Shown: positions 24,101 through 34,442, counted from the first letter of the stretch. The stretch is DNA of 64,000 nt from Ecdyonurus torrentis (GCA_949318235.1 OX439133.1:6073020-6137019); one strand, 5' to 3'. A program made the numbers and translations. The notes: generated from the letters alone by a model not told the origin.

Positions 24101-26098
24101 GATAAAAAAAAAACAATCGTTGAGTTTGGTTTTAAAGAATAAGAAAAAAAAAATAATAAATCTAGAAATAATAATAATTAAAATAATAAAATAAATTAGC
24201 TGTTATTTAAAGACCTATATATAGTATACCTTGAAAAAAAAAACATGGCAAAATCAATCACCGTTGATTTTGCCTAACTCATTAATTTCTAATTTATTTT
24301 CCATTCACAACATCGCGCGAGTAGCCACTGACGTCACAGTCCGCTTGGTTTTCGTGCGCGTGGACCAGGTGAGCTGTGACGTCATTGCTCGCTCACGCGA
24401 TTTGGTAAATAGAAAATAAATTAGAAATCAAATACTCCAGCTTATCAACGTTGATTTTCAGCTATATTATAGGATATTAGACAAGTTTTCTGTCCCAGGT
24501 GTTCTACAAGAAAATATACCATATTTATAAACCAATTATTTTCTATGCTGAACAAATGTGACATACATTGTGATGTACATTGCTCCATAGACCATGCATG
24601 ACCATGGCATCCAATTGCATTTAGTATGACGTTATGCGCACACACCTCATAGTTTGGCGGGATAATCAGTTTTGGAGTTTATTATTATATTTATTATCCA
24701 TATTAATTTTTTTTTTTTTCCATATAGCAGTAATATAATTATGTTAGTTCGAGGTACTGATGTAAATATTTAATATTTTATAGATATTTATTATTTGTCC
24801 TTTAAAAAATTTCCGCTGATATATAATTAGTAAAATAGACAGCGTCAGAAAAACAACAACACATCATTGCCTTATAAACTACAGTGTCGAAAGACAAAAT
24901 AATACACCATGATTTGATTTCAATGCTTATTAAAACTGTGTTTCACAGAGGTTGATGTTTGGAATGCACCTTGCGACGAAAATCAACAATGCAGTTCTGT
25001 GTTTGAGGGCCCAGTAGAATGCTCTGATGGTATTTGCACTTGTAAAAATGGTTATCACTTCGTAAGCAATAAGTGTTGGCCTAAGAGGGGTAAGTACACT
25101 ATATACAGTTTTCTATATATTTTTTTAACATTTTTTTAACTGGGTACAAAAAAAAAAAACTGAATAGCAATAAAGCGTAACTTAATTACTAGGCATAAAA
25201 ACAATTAGGTTTATAGACCAAATATTTCAAATGGATTTTTATATTTATTATTAAATTTGATGTGTCTTCAAATATATGTAAGAATTTTTATCGTAACATA
25301 ATGTTAATAAATATAAGTTAACGCAAAATCTATTGCTAAATTTTATTGTATTTATAATTTATAAGTTCTAAAATAATTTTGTCTTGATCTTCTATAGAAT
25401 TGCAAGAGACATGCACATCTACAGACGAGTGTTATTTAATTGAGAATAAGGAGCGTGCAATATGTCAAGACGACCAGTGTTCATGTGAACCCAAATTTAT
25501 ACCGGATCAAACTGGTGACTTCTGTATTAAACCGGGTATTATTATATAATTAATTAAATTATTTGTCAATGTTTGTTATTTTGATATAATTCATTTTTGC
25601 GTTATTTCCCCAAATATTTACATTTATCTACTTCTTATTTATTTCTGCAGTTGTCCTGGGAGGTCAATGTGATTCAGACTGTACGAAAGTTCCGAATGCT
25701 GAATGCAACATTGATAAGAACATTTGTGACTGCAAGAAGGACTATATCCAATCTATAAGTAAAGTTGAGTGTCTTAAAAGTAAGTTCTTCTTCTTTTTTT
25801 TTTTTACTGATTTTGTAAATATTTTTGCGACATATTATAATCAGTATATTGACTAATAAAGGAACAACTGTTTTGAGGCTGCGCGACTATAAGCAATTTA
25901 GCTCACATGCGCTTCCGTTTCTACTTACTACTCATGCGCAGAACGTCTAAACGGAAGCGGATGTGAGGAAAATCGCTTATAGTCGGCCTCAAAACAGAGT
26001 TGTTCCTTTATTAGTCAATTAAACACATGATACGTGACAGTGATGTATATATTATATTAGCCTAAACCATTCAGATTCAAAAAGATTGTTTCAACTTT

Positions 26099-26132
<34 letters not shown>

Positions 26133-28443
26133 AGATGTCCTGGGAAGTCTGTGTGATTCAGACTGTACAAAAGTTCCAAATGCTGAATGCAACATTGACA
26201 AGAACATTTGTGACTGCAAGAAGGACTATATCCAATCTATAAGTAAATTAAAGTGTCTGAAAAGTGAGTTCTTCGTCGCTTTTTAACTTAGATACATATT
26301 TTTAACGAGAGTGTATCAGAAAATTAAACGTATATAACATCTAAAAGTATGGTTATATTCATATAAAATTTGACGCCATATATGAACACTAAATAGCATG
26401 GGCTGGTATAGGTAAGCGACATTTTAGGCCACTTTTAAAATATAACGTAGCGATATTTTTATAAGGGCATCATTTAGCTTTTTTAATAAGGTTTTTAAGT
26501 ATGCAGCACAAATAATAATATTAGAAGAAAAAAAAAACAACAAACACGAGTTTCCAAAATTAGCCAAAAACCACGTCTTATACAAAGCAACGTTATTCAT
26601 TGCACCAGTATGGCGTCAAAGAAGGAATAGAAAATGTTATTTTAATGTAGAATTTTTGTTTCCCCACAGAGGCTAATGTTTGGAAGGAAGATTGCGAAGA
26701 ACATCAACAATGCAGCTCTGTGTTCCAGGGACCAGTTGAATGTTCAAATGGTATTTGTAATTGTATCAGCGGTAATCACCATGTAGAGAAAAAGTGTTGG
26801 CCTGACAAGTGTAAGTGCATCTTTATAAATCATTTCTATATAACCACATATGTTTTGTTTCTTTGTAACTCACTCACTCACTCACTCACTCACTCACTCA
26901 CTCACTCACTCACTCACTCACTCACTCACTCACTCACTCACTCACTCACTCACTCACTCACTCACTCACTCACTCACTCACTCACTCACTCACTCACTCA
27001 CTCACTCACTCACTCACTCACTCACTCACTCACTCACTCACTCACTCACTCACTCACTCACTCACTCACTCACTCACTCACTCACTCACTCACTCACTCA
27101 CTCACTCACTCACTCACTCACTCACTCACTCACTCACTCACTCACTCACTCACTCACTCACTCACTCACTCACTCACTCACTCACTCACTCACTCACTCA
27201 CTCACTCACTCACTCACTCACTCACTCACTCACTCACTCACTCACTCACTCACTCACTCACTCACTCACTCACTCACTCACTCACTCACTCACTCACTCA
27301 CTCACTCACTCACTCACTCACTCACTCACTCACTCACTCACTCACTTAATTGCGTATTAATTTACTTTTTTTATTTTATTTAATTTAATGTTGTATATAG
27401 TTCTAGGTGATGACTGTACGGATAGCAAGGAATGTGTGCTACCTGAACATCCCGAGCGTGTCAAGTGTAGTGACGTCAAATTTTGTGACTGCGTGCAAGA
27501 CTTTGTGCTAACTGGGAACAAGAAATCCTGCAAAAATTCAGGTAATGCTATGTTCTTATTTCTTAGTACCTCTTACCTCCTCTTATTATAGTTACTTGCC
27601 TAAACGCAAGACACCCGTAAAGGTGTAGAAATAAACCTTGAACAAAAAACATATCTAACATCCAACATCCAACATACCTATATAAAATATCAACGTTGAT
27701 TTGGCCGGAGACATTGATTTCTAATTTATTTTCCATTCATGGAATGTCAGATGCGACTTTATGACATCACAGCTCGCTTGTTTTTGAGTGTGTGGACCAG
27801 TGAACTGTGACGTTATAAAACTGCAACTGCCATTTCGTGTATGGAATTATTAGAAAGCATTTCCGGCCAAATCAACGTTGATATTTACGTATATGTTAAG
27901 ATATTAGACACCGTTTTTGTTCAAAGTGGTCTACACCCTTAAGGATTATGAATTAATCTCAGGCTGTATTTTGACTTTTCTTGTATTTTTTCGAAATTTT
28001 TAGCATAAGTTTGTATTTCCTTCAAAAGCATGTGTACAGTACTTTATACATACCACCAAATATATAAAATTATGGGGGGTCACCTTGGAAAATTATTTTA
28101 TATGATTTTTTGAAATGTTAAGCCCGATTTACATATTCATGGGTTATGTGAGAAAAAAATAATATGAGAGTACGACATATGCTCACCATGTATTTTTCCG
28201 CATAACCAATGGTCAAATAGATTTAAAATTTGACGCACATTTTGAAGGAAATATAAACGTACGTTAAAAAAACATATACATGTATACAGTCCGCGCCACC
28301 TAAGGATGCGACCAATTAGAGAGCATTTAAAAACTCTCCATTTAGTTAAAATTACCCCACTTCCTAGCGACCTTGAGTGCTTGAGCGTCTATTGGCTCGT
28401 AGCTTGATTTCGATTAATCGCGAACATCCTTAGGTGGCACAGA

Positions 28444-28491
<48 letters not shown>

Positions 28492-28867
28492 AAGTTCCAT
28501 CACGTGACGTCTGATGGTCTGAGGTTAATATAGTTATGAAGATAGACAGTGCACATACTATATATATTTTAAATTGAGTAGGTGTATCGAACTTTTTTAC
28601 ACCATAAAAATAAGATTGAGAAAAAAAATTTGCTTATAGGAAGATTTGAACAAACAATGTGGAAATATATTCTATTCTTTGTAAGTTTAATAGTTAAAAT
28701 CTTTGTTCGATAGTTCAGGTCTTAATTTTTATGATTTCGTAATTTTTATTATTCAATATTTTAATTCTTATTTATAATATATATAATATGTTACAGGAGT
28801 ACGAGCTACATTAACGATCTTCTCCTTACTTCCAGTATTAGTTTTAAGTATTAGAAAATGTCTCTAA
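19944..28867 (+). CDS. Cysteine-module gene 1: ten EB-like modules plus hydrophobic tail, 5' end not found
   Basis: Eleven exons are joined by phase-1 introns: 19944-20072, 21172-21309, 22252-22386, 22800-22928, 24949-25089, 25398-25535, 25651-25779, 26135-26263, 26670-26810, 27401-27541 and 28797-28867. They give about 473 residues of mature-type sequence. Each of the first ten exons encodes one six-cysteine module; the order is A-B-C-A-B-C-A-A-B-C. The last exon encodes a short spacer and a ~14-residue hydrophobic run ending SIRKCL and a stop, which looks like a GPI-attachment signal or a short membrane anchor. The modules resemble EB domains (PF01683) of secreted or surface proteins. Unlike genes 2 and 3, I find no signal-peptide exon upstream, so this is either an incomplete gene model or a 5'-truncated paralogue. 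Function is unknown. Confidence 0.8.
20141..20305. mobile_element. MITE in the first visible intron of gene 1
   Basis: TCAAAAGTGAGCATCTAC and GTAGATGCTCACTTTTGA form near-perfect terminal inverted repeats enclosing ~125 bases of non-coding DNA. No second copy was noticed in the window. Confidence 0.65.
21043..21124. repeat. (AG)n array
   Basis: About 41 perfect AG copies, ending about 47 bases before the B1 acceptor. A purine run sits where a pyrimidine tract would be expected, but the acceptor TTTCTTAG itself is intact. Confidence 0.97.
21172..21309 (+). CDS. Gene 1 exon B1 (B-type module)
   Basis: 138 bp, phase 1-1. It encodes six cysteines in the B spacing C-x5-C-x9-C-x4-C-x-C-x10-C, with QQCSSVFKGPIECSDGMCQC and a terminal CW pair typical of all B exons. 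Confidence 0.88.
21406..21611. mobile_element. M2-family MITE, diverged copy
   Basis: GGAGGTTATCGATTTTAAAC at the left and the GGAGACCCTTAACTTTCCCC block near the right end match M2. The terminal repeat is degraded on the right. Confidence 0.6.
21690..21760. mobile_element. M1-family end fragment
   Basis: GTCGTATGCTGAGCAATGTT and ATTCATTACG match the M1 body. The rest of the element is missing. Confidence 0.4.
21974..22186. mobile_element. M2-family MITE, full-length copy
   Basis: GGAGGTTATCGGTTTA and TAAACCGATAACGTCC are the inverted ends. The interior includes ATTAGGGGACCCTTAGC and a GC-rich CCCCGCGCGC stretch. It lies in the intron before exon C1. Confidence 0.8.
22252..22386 (+). CDS. 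Gene 1 exon C1 (C-type module)
   Basis: 135 bp, phase 1-1. Cysteine spacing is C-x5-C-x9-C-x4-C-x-C-x13-C, with ECTSTNDCEGD..RVTC..GRCTC. The donor is CAAG|GTATC, and the (CTCA)n array begins ~20 bases into the intron. Confidence 0.88.
22407..22780. repeat. Intronic (CTCA)n array
   Basis: About 93 uninterrupted CTCA copies fill nearly all of the intron between exons C1 and A2. The frame stays open across it (THSL periodicity), so retention of this intron would not introduce a stop. Confidence 0.98.
22800..22928 (+). CDS. Gene 1 exon A2 (A-type module)
   Basis: 129 bp, phase 1-1, encoding ILGSPCDSDCTKVANAEC..KCDCKHDYVQS..WC. The acceptor is TTTCTGCAG. It is closely related to A1, A3 and A4. 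Confidence 0.88.
23017..24010. mobile_element. Rearranged mariner/IS630-type transposon with foldback arms
   Basis: The ends GGGTGTTTTTAAAAAATGGC and GCCATTTTTTATAAACACCC continue inward as inverted sequence (ACGCAAATTACAATATGA..). Both arms carry the 3' part of the same transposase gene, pointing outward in opposite directions, so the element is an inside-out palindrome. It sits in the intron between gene 1 exons A2 and B2. Confidence 0.75.
23305..23935. pseudogene. Broken transposase relic, mariner/Tc1-IS630 superfamily
   Basis: The minus strand left of centre encodes FQQDGTPPHYWARDVRQYL and then NQVFPGRWLGRDGP, the region around the second catalytic Asp of DDE/D transposases. The plus strand right of centre encodes RAPRSPDLTLHDFFQWGYVK, covering the third. 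Both arms end with LENVWRDLEVRLDQCPATNG. The N-terminal DNA-binding part and first catalytic Asp are absent and frames are shifted, so no active enzyme is encoded. Confidence 0.8.
24231..24509. mobile_element. M3-family palindromic element, copy 1
   Basis: The arms CACCGTTGATTTTGCC..TTTCTAATTTATTTTC and GAAAATAAATTAGAAATCA..CAACGTTGATTTTC are reverse complements. The centre carries CTGACGTCACAG and GAGCTGTGACGTCA. Related copies are at 27619, 28885 and 31661. Confidence 0.75.
24949..25089 (+). CDS. Gene 1 exon B2 (B-type module)
   Basis: 141 bp, phase 1-1. It encodes VDVWNAPCDENQQCSSVF..CSDGICTCKNGYHF..CWPKR with six cysteines. The acceptor is TTTCACAG. Confidence 0.88.
25398..25535 (+). CDS. 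Gene 1 exon C2 (C-type module)
   Basis: 138 bp, phase 1-1. It encodes ELQETCTSTDECYLIENKE..CQDDQCSCEPKFIPD..FC. The acceptor is TCTATAG and the donor CCGG|GTATT. Confidence 0.85.
25651..25779 (+). CDS. Gene 1 exon A3 (A-type module)
   Basis: 129 bp, phase 1-1. Cysteine spacing is C-x3-C-x7-C-x6-C-x-C-x12-C, with VLGGQCDSDCTKVPNAEC and ICDCKKDYIQS. It is almost identical to A4, 355 bases downstream, implying a recent single-exon duplication. Confidence 0.88.
25849..26018. mobile_element. Foldback MITE with TTGACTAATAAAGGAACAA ends (family M4), copy 1
   Basis: 170 bp, palindromic over most of its length: CTGTTTTGAGGC, CGCTTCCGTTT and their complements. A second copy is at 52600-52766. It lies in the intron between exons A3 and A4. 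Confidence 0.8.
26135..26263 (+). CDS. Gene 1 exon A4 (A-type module)
   Basis: 129 bp, phase 1-1. It encodes VLGSLCDSDCTKVPNAEC..ICDCKKDYIQS..KC. It differs from A3 at only a few positions. The acceptor follows a 30-base poly-T run. Confidence 0.87.
26353..26622. mobile_element. M1-family MITE, diverged
   Basis: TTGACGCCATA, CATGGGCTGGTATAGG, GTTATTCATTGCACCAGTAT and GGCGTCAAAG match M1 in order. The termini are degraded. Confidence 0.55.
26670..26810 (+). CDS. Gene 1 exon B3 (B-type module)
   Basis: 141 bp, phase 1-1. It encodes ANVWKEDCEEHQQCSSVFQG..CSNGICNCISGNHH..CWPDK. The intron downstream opens into the largest (CTCA)n array. Confidence 0.88.
26868..27346. repeat. Intronic (CTCA)n array
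   Basis: About 119 uninterrupted CTCA copies between exons B3 and C3, starting ~57 bases after the donor. It is the same unit and orientation as the array after C1. Confidence 0.98.
27401..27541 (+). CDS. Gene 1 exon C3 (C-type module)
   Basis: 141 bp, phase 1-1. It encodes FLGDDCTDSKECVLPEHPE..KCSDVKFCDCVQDFV..SC. It is the last module before the C-terminal exon, in the same position as exon 47194-47331 of gene 2. Confidence 0.87.
27619..27941. mobile_element. M3-family palindromic element, copy 2
   Basis: The outer ends AAGGTGTAGAA..CCTTGAACAAAAAAC and TTTTTGTTCAAAG..GTCTACACC are inverted. The inner arms include CAACGTTGATTTGGCCGGA and its complement. Confidence 0.75.
28050..28170. mobile_element. 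M7-family fragment
   Basis: ATATAAAATTATGGGGGGTC and TTTTATATGATTTTTTGAAA match the interior of the 4707-5046 element. Confidence 0.45.
28284..28448. mobile_element. MITE with ATACAGTC..GCCACCTAAGGATG ends
   Basis: The ~24-bp terminal inverted repeats are nearly perfect and the interior is ~115 bp. It is followed directly by a (TA)n run (28447-28485), consistent with TA target preference. Confidence 0.7.
28797..28867 (+). CDS. Gene 1 terminal exon (hydrophobic C-terminal signal)
   Basis: 71 bp from the acceptor GTTACAG to TAA. It encodes GVRATLTIFSLLPVLVLSIR followed by KCL. It is homologous to the gene 2 terminal exon at 47999-48069. A small-residue stretch (NSG), spacer and ~14 hydrophobic residues fit a GPI signal; the basic pair near the end is atypical and leaves a membrane anchor possible. 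Confidence 0.82.
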
Positions 28868-28884
28868 AATAAGCTAGCATCTTA

Positions 28885-29211
28885 AAGCCATAAAACAGAT
28901 TGAACAAAAAAATTTCCAATGACAGGTAACATAATAACGTACTTCAAACTAAACGTGTTTATGGCCGGAGTCATTGATTTCTAATTTCTAATTTATTTTA
29001 CATTCACACAATGCAAGACGCGATTTCATGACATCGCACCTCGCCTGTGTACACTCGCGTAAAACAAGTGAGCTGTGACGTCATAAAACCGCATCCACCA
29101 TTTCGTGAATTGAAAATTAATTAGAAATCAATGACTCCGACCAAATCACGTTGATTTTTAGATATATTAGGATATATTGCAAGTTTTTTGTTCAAGGTGT
29201 TCTATGCCTTT
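28885..29211. mobile_element. M3-family palindromic element, copy 3
   Basis: It contains GGCCGGAGTCATTGATTTCT and GAAATCAATGACTCCG as arms, with GTGAGCTGTGACGTCATAAA in the centre. It lies just downstream of the gene 1 stop codon and may overlap its 3' UTR. Confidence 0.7.
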
Positions 29212-29938
29212 TAATTATTAAACATGCGTATAAATGTCATTATGAGAGTTTTATATTATATAATTTATAATACACATTGTGAAAATAATAAATTATTTAT
29301 CGAAAATTAAAAAAAAAAAATTAGAAATGTTCTTTTGTAAATGAATAAAAAAAAAAAAAAAATGAAAATTCGGTCAGAAAAGTTAAAAATTAAAAATTAA
29401 ATTCATTGGTCATAAAAAATAAAGTAAAAAAAAAAAAAAAATCCTAATTTTGAAACATGTTTGATTTTTATATATATAGGAAAAGTTTCATAACATATTT
29501 GATTTAAGCTTAAATAATTTAAAGTATTTTAACACACATAACAGAAAAGTAGAATCACAGAGATTATTTACATTTTGATATCTCTCTCGTCGATTGTTGT
29601 CCTATATTCGCTATGAAAACAAATAAAATATGAATGAATAAAAAGATATCACAGTTATTAATCAGTAAATAAAGTTTATTTATATTTATTTTTCTTGTGA
29701 TAAAGAAAATACGACATATAAAGTAAAATTAATAAAAATACATTCAAATGGAGACTTTTAATTAACAAACATCTCCACATAAATATTAAAATGGTATTTT
29801 TTTTAAAGGAAAATAGAATGATTTTTTTTTCTATTCAAAGTGCCTATTTTTGTCGTTTCATTTGATTTGACGCGCGATCCCAATATGCCTATCATTTAAA
29901 TGATACATTGATAGGCTTAGGTGAAAGGAAAAGCTCAA
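29212..29938. other. Gene-free AT-rich spacer
   Basis: I see no gene, tRNA or clear element end. The sequence is AT-rich with several poly-A runs. Confidence 0.6.
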
Positions 29939-30431
29939 TAGGGTGTGTGCGCATGACGTCATAATAAATGCGCTTCGATGCCATAATTGAGCGATGTATA
30001 ACATTGATTAGTATAGGTCAAACGTGGGTTTTTGATAATTTCTTTGGAAAATAAGCATTTTTTTTGTCATTATTATTTTTCTCAAATACGTGAAAACCTA
30101 ATTCAACTTGTTAACAACACATCAATGCGCTGAAAAAATTGCCAAGTAGTTTTTAACTGGCTAAATGTGTCATTTTCCCAGTCATGGAGTCGATACCGAA
30201 ATTTTCGATACCGATACGATACCGATATTTTTAAATTTTCCCGATACCGATACCGATACGATACTGCTCAAAAAAATTTGCTCCGATACGATACCGATAT
30301 TTTCCGATACTTTTTCGATATTTTTGATATATCTCATATAATAAATATTGCACTATAAATTTCATTTTTTTTTTTTCACCTTTGAGACATAAATTGGTAT
30401 CATAAAATCCATGCATATTTTTGCCACATTT

Positions 30432-30483
<52 letters not shown>

Positions 30484-31660
30484 TTTTTTTTATTTATTCA
30501 TTTATTTACTTATTTACTCACTTATTTATTTATTTTATTCTAATGTTCGTTTGTTAAACTAAAATGACTAAAAAAATTATAGTAGATTTAAAAAATATAT
30601 ATATTTCATTCGTTTAATGAAATTATACGATTAGAATATCCTCTACTGTTTCCAAGCACTTTTGTTAATTATTTACAAATTAGCAATGTCTTTATTTCGT
30701 ATAGAAGTAATTTTCAAATATTTAATATATATATTTTTTTTTCATGGTATTTTTTTAATTTGCTAAAGTAAACAGGTATCATTAGCTTTCGTATTTATTT
30801 TATTGGCTCAAATCATCCCCGCTAAACCAAAGGGGTTAAAGTCCAAAATTCCCCTCTGGTCGTAAAAATCCTTTGATTTTGTAAACTTTTTAAAAATTTA
30901 ACCTTGTAAAAAATTTGTACAAAGACATTAACGGAAGTATGCTACATCTTTTGTAATTTGTAATGCATTGAATTTATATACAATTGCAGTGATTTAAAAT
31001 GTCAATCATTGACTATATTTTATTGTGATTTCTACCGGCGCTTTAGTCATTAGGAGAGATCATAGATAGTACTGTACGACCACACGACGGATTTCTCAGA
31101 AACTTGGCGACAGTTGATCGCTTTTTTTTTTTTTTTTTTTTTTTTTCATAAAAAGAAGAAAAAAGTTTTAACACCGTTTTCTTTATTTTTATTGTATGTA
31201 AAATAAAATACTTTTTACCTGGTGGCTTTATAAAAAGTATAAATTAAAAATACTGTGCACGGCGCCCTACCATGTTGTTATAGCACAATGAAAAATAAAG
31301 GAGTGAATTTTATTGTCCAAGTACGAAAAATAGATAATCAGTTATCACTAATGGAATGTTCTCGTTGCTTCATAATTTTTTTTTTTTTTTTTTTTTTGTA
31401 TTTTTACTTTTATTTTATGAGAGAGCAAAAGTCTCAAAGTATCGAAAAAAAGTATCGAAATTCGACGATATTTTGCTGATATCGGTGACCGATACCGATA
31501 TTCGATACTGAGTTTAAAAAAGGCCCCGATACGATACCGATACGATAAAAGTATCGGTATAGTATCGAATATCGTATCGCAGTCGATACCGATACTCCAT
31601 GACTGCATTTTCCCATACCGGTCCATGTTATTTAGTACTCACTTATGGCGTTGACTTTAA
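29939..31660. mobile_element. M1-family MITE carrying a nested hAT-like element
   Basis: The left end TAGGGTGTGTGCGCATGACG begins at 29939. The M1 body is interrupted at 30178 and resumes at 31606 with CATTTTCCCATACCGGTCCA and GGCGTTGACTTTAA. Its right end appears to be cut by the M3 element that starts at 31661. Confidence 0.75.
30179..31605. mobile_element. Non-autonomous hAT-like element with perfect 8-bp target duplication
   Basis: 1,427 bp. The inverted termini are CAGTCATGGAGT at both ends, and the target duplication CATTTTCC is present at 30171-30178 and 31606-31613. Both sub-terminal regions are packed with CGATACCGATACGATACC-type repeats. The interior has a (TTTA)n run near 30430-30485 and no transposase. 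Eight-base duplications and CA..TG ends are hallmarks of the hAT superfamily. Confidence 0.88.
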
Positions 31661-31953
31661 AGGCGTAGAACACCTTGAACAAAAAAGTTGTGTAATATCA
31701 TAACAAACCTGAAAATCAACGTTGATTTGGCCGGAGTCATTGATTTCAAATTTATTTTACATTCATAACATGCCACTAGCGGTCACTGACGTCACAGCTT
31801 GCTTGTTTTCGCGCGCGTAACCCGGGTGAGCTGTGACGGCAGTGACCGCTAGTGGCATTTTATGAATGTAAAATAAATTAGAAATCAATGACTCCGGCCA
31901 AATCAACGTTGATTTTCAGTTTTTTTAAGATATATCAACTTTTTTGTTCAAGG
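31661..31953. mobile_element. M3-family palindromic element, copy 4 (best preserved)
   Basis: Near-perfect arms include GCCACTAGCGGTCACTGACG and its complement GCAGTGACCGCTAGTGGC around a ~45-base centre. The outer arms carry CAACGTTGATTTGGCCGGAG. The RNA or single strand would form a very long hairpin. Confidence 0.8.
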
Positions 31954-32351
31954 TAAAATAGTATACTGTATTTTGCATGAATGGCTGTATTTAAATAGAA
32001 ATAAGCAAAAAAAAATTTCATAAATTCTTTACCAATTCAAGTGTTACTAAATCCTCTACCTCTTACACATTTTTTTTATAGTCACTCAAACTTCACTTGA
32101 TATTTGTGTAGATCTTTCTAGGTGTTTAGGTTGTTATTATTGTTATATTTTTAAGTATGGTTTTTAAGATAACAGCGTGAAGAAAGAAGATGATGTTAAT
32201 AAGAAGTATAGAAGATATGGCTTGAAGTTAGTATAGATTAAATTACGTATCTATAAGAGTAAGCTACCTACAGATAACAACTTAAATTGAAAATCATTAG
32301 AAAATTAGAGGTTACTGCGCAAAAATTAATAATTATGATAATTAAGATGAA

Positions 32352-32602
32352 TGAACGAACGAACGAACGAACGAACGAACGAACGAACGAACGAACGAAC
32401 GAACGAACGAACGAACGAACGAACGAACGAACGAACGAACGAACGAACGAACGAACGAACGAACGAACGAACGAACGAACGAACGAACGAACGAACGAAC
32501 GAACGAACGAACGAACGAACGAACGAACGAACGAACGAACGAACGAACGAACGAACGAACGAACGAACGAACGAACGAACGAACGAACGAACGAACGAAC
32601 GA
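32352..32602. repeat. (GAAC)n tetranucleotide array
   Basis: About 63 copies of GAAC, which is the complement of the GTTC unit at 19558-19730. The long NERT-periodic frames here are spurious. Confidence 0.98.
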
Positions 32603-32840
32603 AAGAATGAATGATTTTTTTTTATTATTCAGTCATGCATTTTTGCCAACATGTTTTTTTTAATGATTTCAAATATTGTTATAATTGTTATGCTGAGTAT
32701 AACAATACCTAAAAAAGATAGAAAAAGAAATATAGAAAAGAACTGTTACAAATGATATAAATATGTTAGTAATAATATAAATGATAGTATACTCATTTTT
32801 CTCTAATATTATGTGTATTACAAATTACTTTCAGAAGATA

Positions 32841-33151
32841 TAGGGTGTATGCATTCACGTTAATGTGTACGCCATGGTGGATCACTCAATAACATGGCCC
32901 GCATATAGGAAAGTTACTAATTTGGCCAGTTTAAAAATACTAACCAATATATTTGAGAGCATTGAAATTGTTAATATAGCTTTAAGTAGTATCTTCAAGT
33001 ATGTGAGATAAATAATAAGAACAAAAATTTAGCCGATTTCACAAAGAAAATAATTAGAAACGAAGTTTGTCCTATGCTGAGTAATGTTATTCATTACTCC
33101 AGTATGGTGTCCAAGTGCATTAAATATGACGTCATGGGGATTCACCCTATA
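32841..33151. mobile_element. M1-family MITE, full length
   Basis: TAGGGTGTATGCATTCACG at the left and GGGGATTCACCCTA at the right, flanked by ATA on both sides. Internal ATATGACGTCATGG lies near the right end. About 310 bp; useful as the family reference. Confidence 0.85.
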
Positions 33152-33426
33152 TCATTATAATTGTTCTTTTATAGTTATATGTGTAATACATTGAGATGCA
33201 ATGAAGAAATACTCTGACTATTGCATATTGTTTAAATAAAAGTCAGAGGATCATGTAAGTGGTTTTGTACCTTTTTCGTACTAGATAAAAACTATTTTTC
33301 ATTTTTATTAATATTATTTTGAACATCCTCCTATATTGAACTACTTATTATATATTATTCCATTGCAGTATATATACTAAATAAAATACTACTAATGGTC
33401 AAATATGCAGATATTAACCTGCACTG

Positions 33427-33661
33427 CACGGAAAACATAAATTTAAGATATTATTCAGTTATATAGGAGTAACTCTTCAGTACAAACCAATAACTTAGTT
33501 GAAAAAAGTTTAAACAGTAACTCGTTAGTACAAACGTAATTTCTTCAGCGGTAAATAGTTAGCTCTTTGGATCTTAAAAAACTTTATAATATATCTAACA
33601 AATTTATTATAAAAAAAAGGCTAAATACTAAATAGTAACTCTTTAGAAAATTTTTTCCGTG
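33427..33661. mobile_element. M10-family MITE, second copy
   Basis: Reverse-oriented relative of 15576-15816, with CACGGAAAA/TTTTTTCCGTG ends and AGGAGTAACTCTTCAGTACA inside. Confidence 0.65.
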
Positions 33662-33919
33662 TGAAACAGTTATTGATACAGTGACACCTAATGCAGTGAA
33701 ATGTCATCTAATCTAATGCACCGACAAAAATAAATAAATAATATTTTTGTTATCTAATTGTTATTTATATTTATTAACTTATATTGCAATTCACATGTAA
33801 ATAAAACCTATCAATAGTATTTATTTTTTTTTACCGTGTAATAATAAATATATAAAAAATTGATTCCACATTTTTTTGTAACAAGTGTGTGAATGAATGT
33901 GTGAAATGAATGAAAGGTG

Positions 33920-34442
33920 TGTGTGAATGAGGTAATATTTAATGCACTTGGACGCCATAATGGAGAAATGAATAATATTGCCCAGCATATAAGTACAAAC
34001 TTTTTTCTTGACTATTTTCGTTGCGAAATGGAGGTTATCGGTTTAGCGCGCGGGGAGACGCGGGGAAAGCCAGGGGTCCCCTAATTTAACATTACGCTTA
34101 TGGGGAAAAACACTTTTTTTGCGATTTTTGAGAAAACTACTCCACCGATTTCGGAGAAATTTAAATGAGAAATACTAGACATACTTTTACGTGTTTTAAG
34201 CTATAGTGATTTTTAAGCATTTTTTTAAACCGATAACCTCCATTGGTTAATTTTTTGTTAATATTTTTTTCAACACATACTTGAGATACTAATACAATCT
34301 ATATTAAAAACATCAATGCTCTCAAAAACATTGCTTATAGTATTTTTAAACAGCCAGAATGAGTTATTTTCCTATGTTAATTGTCCATGTTATTAACTGA
34401 TCCAACACACATGGACTTTAACATGAATGCATATACTGAATT
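33920..34442. mobile_element. M1-family MITE interrupted by an M2 element
   Basis: M1 landmarks (GGACGCCATAATGGAGAAAT, ATCAATGCTCTCAAAAACAT, TTAACATGAATGCATA) lie on both sides of the M2 insertion at 34030-34241. The M1 sequence GAAATTGGTTAATTTTTTGT is restored on its removal. Confidence 0.75.
34030..34241. mobile_element. M2-family MITE, best preserved copy
   Basis: 212 bp with perfect inverted ends GGAGGTTATCGGTTTA and TAAACCGATAACCTCC. An AT dinucleotide flanks both sides, so the target duplication is probably 2 bp. It is in the opposite orientation to the copy at 21974. Confidence 0.85.

Noticed and set aside
32287..32614. NERT-periodic frame
   Set aside because: It is the (GAAC)n array; there is no start context or neighbouring exon.
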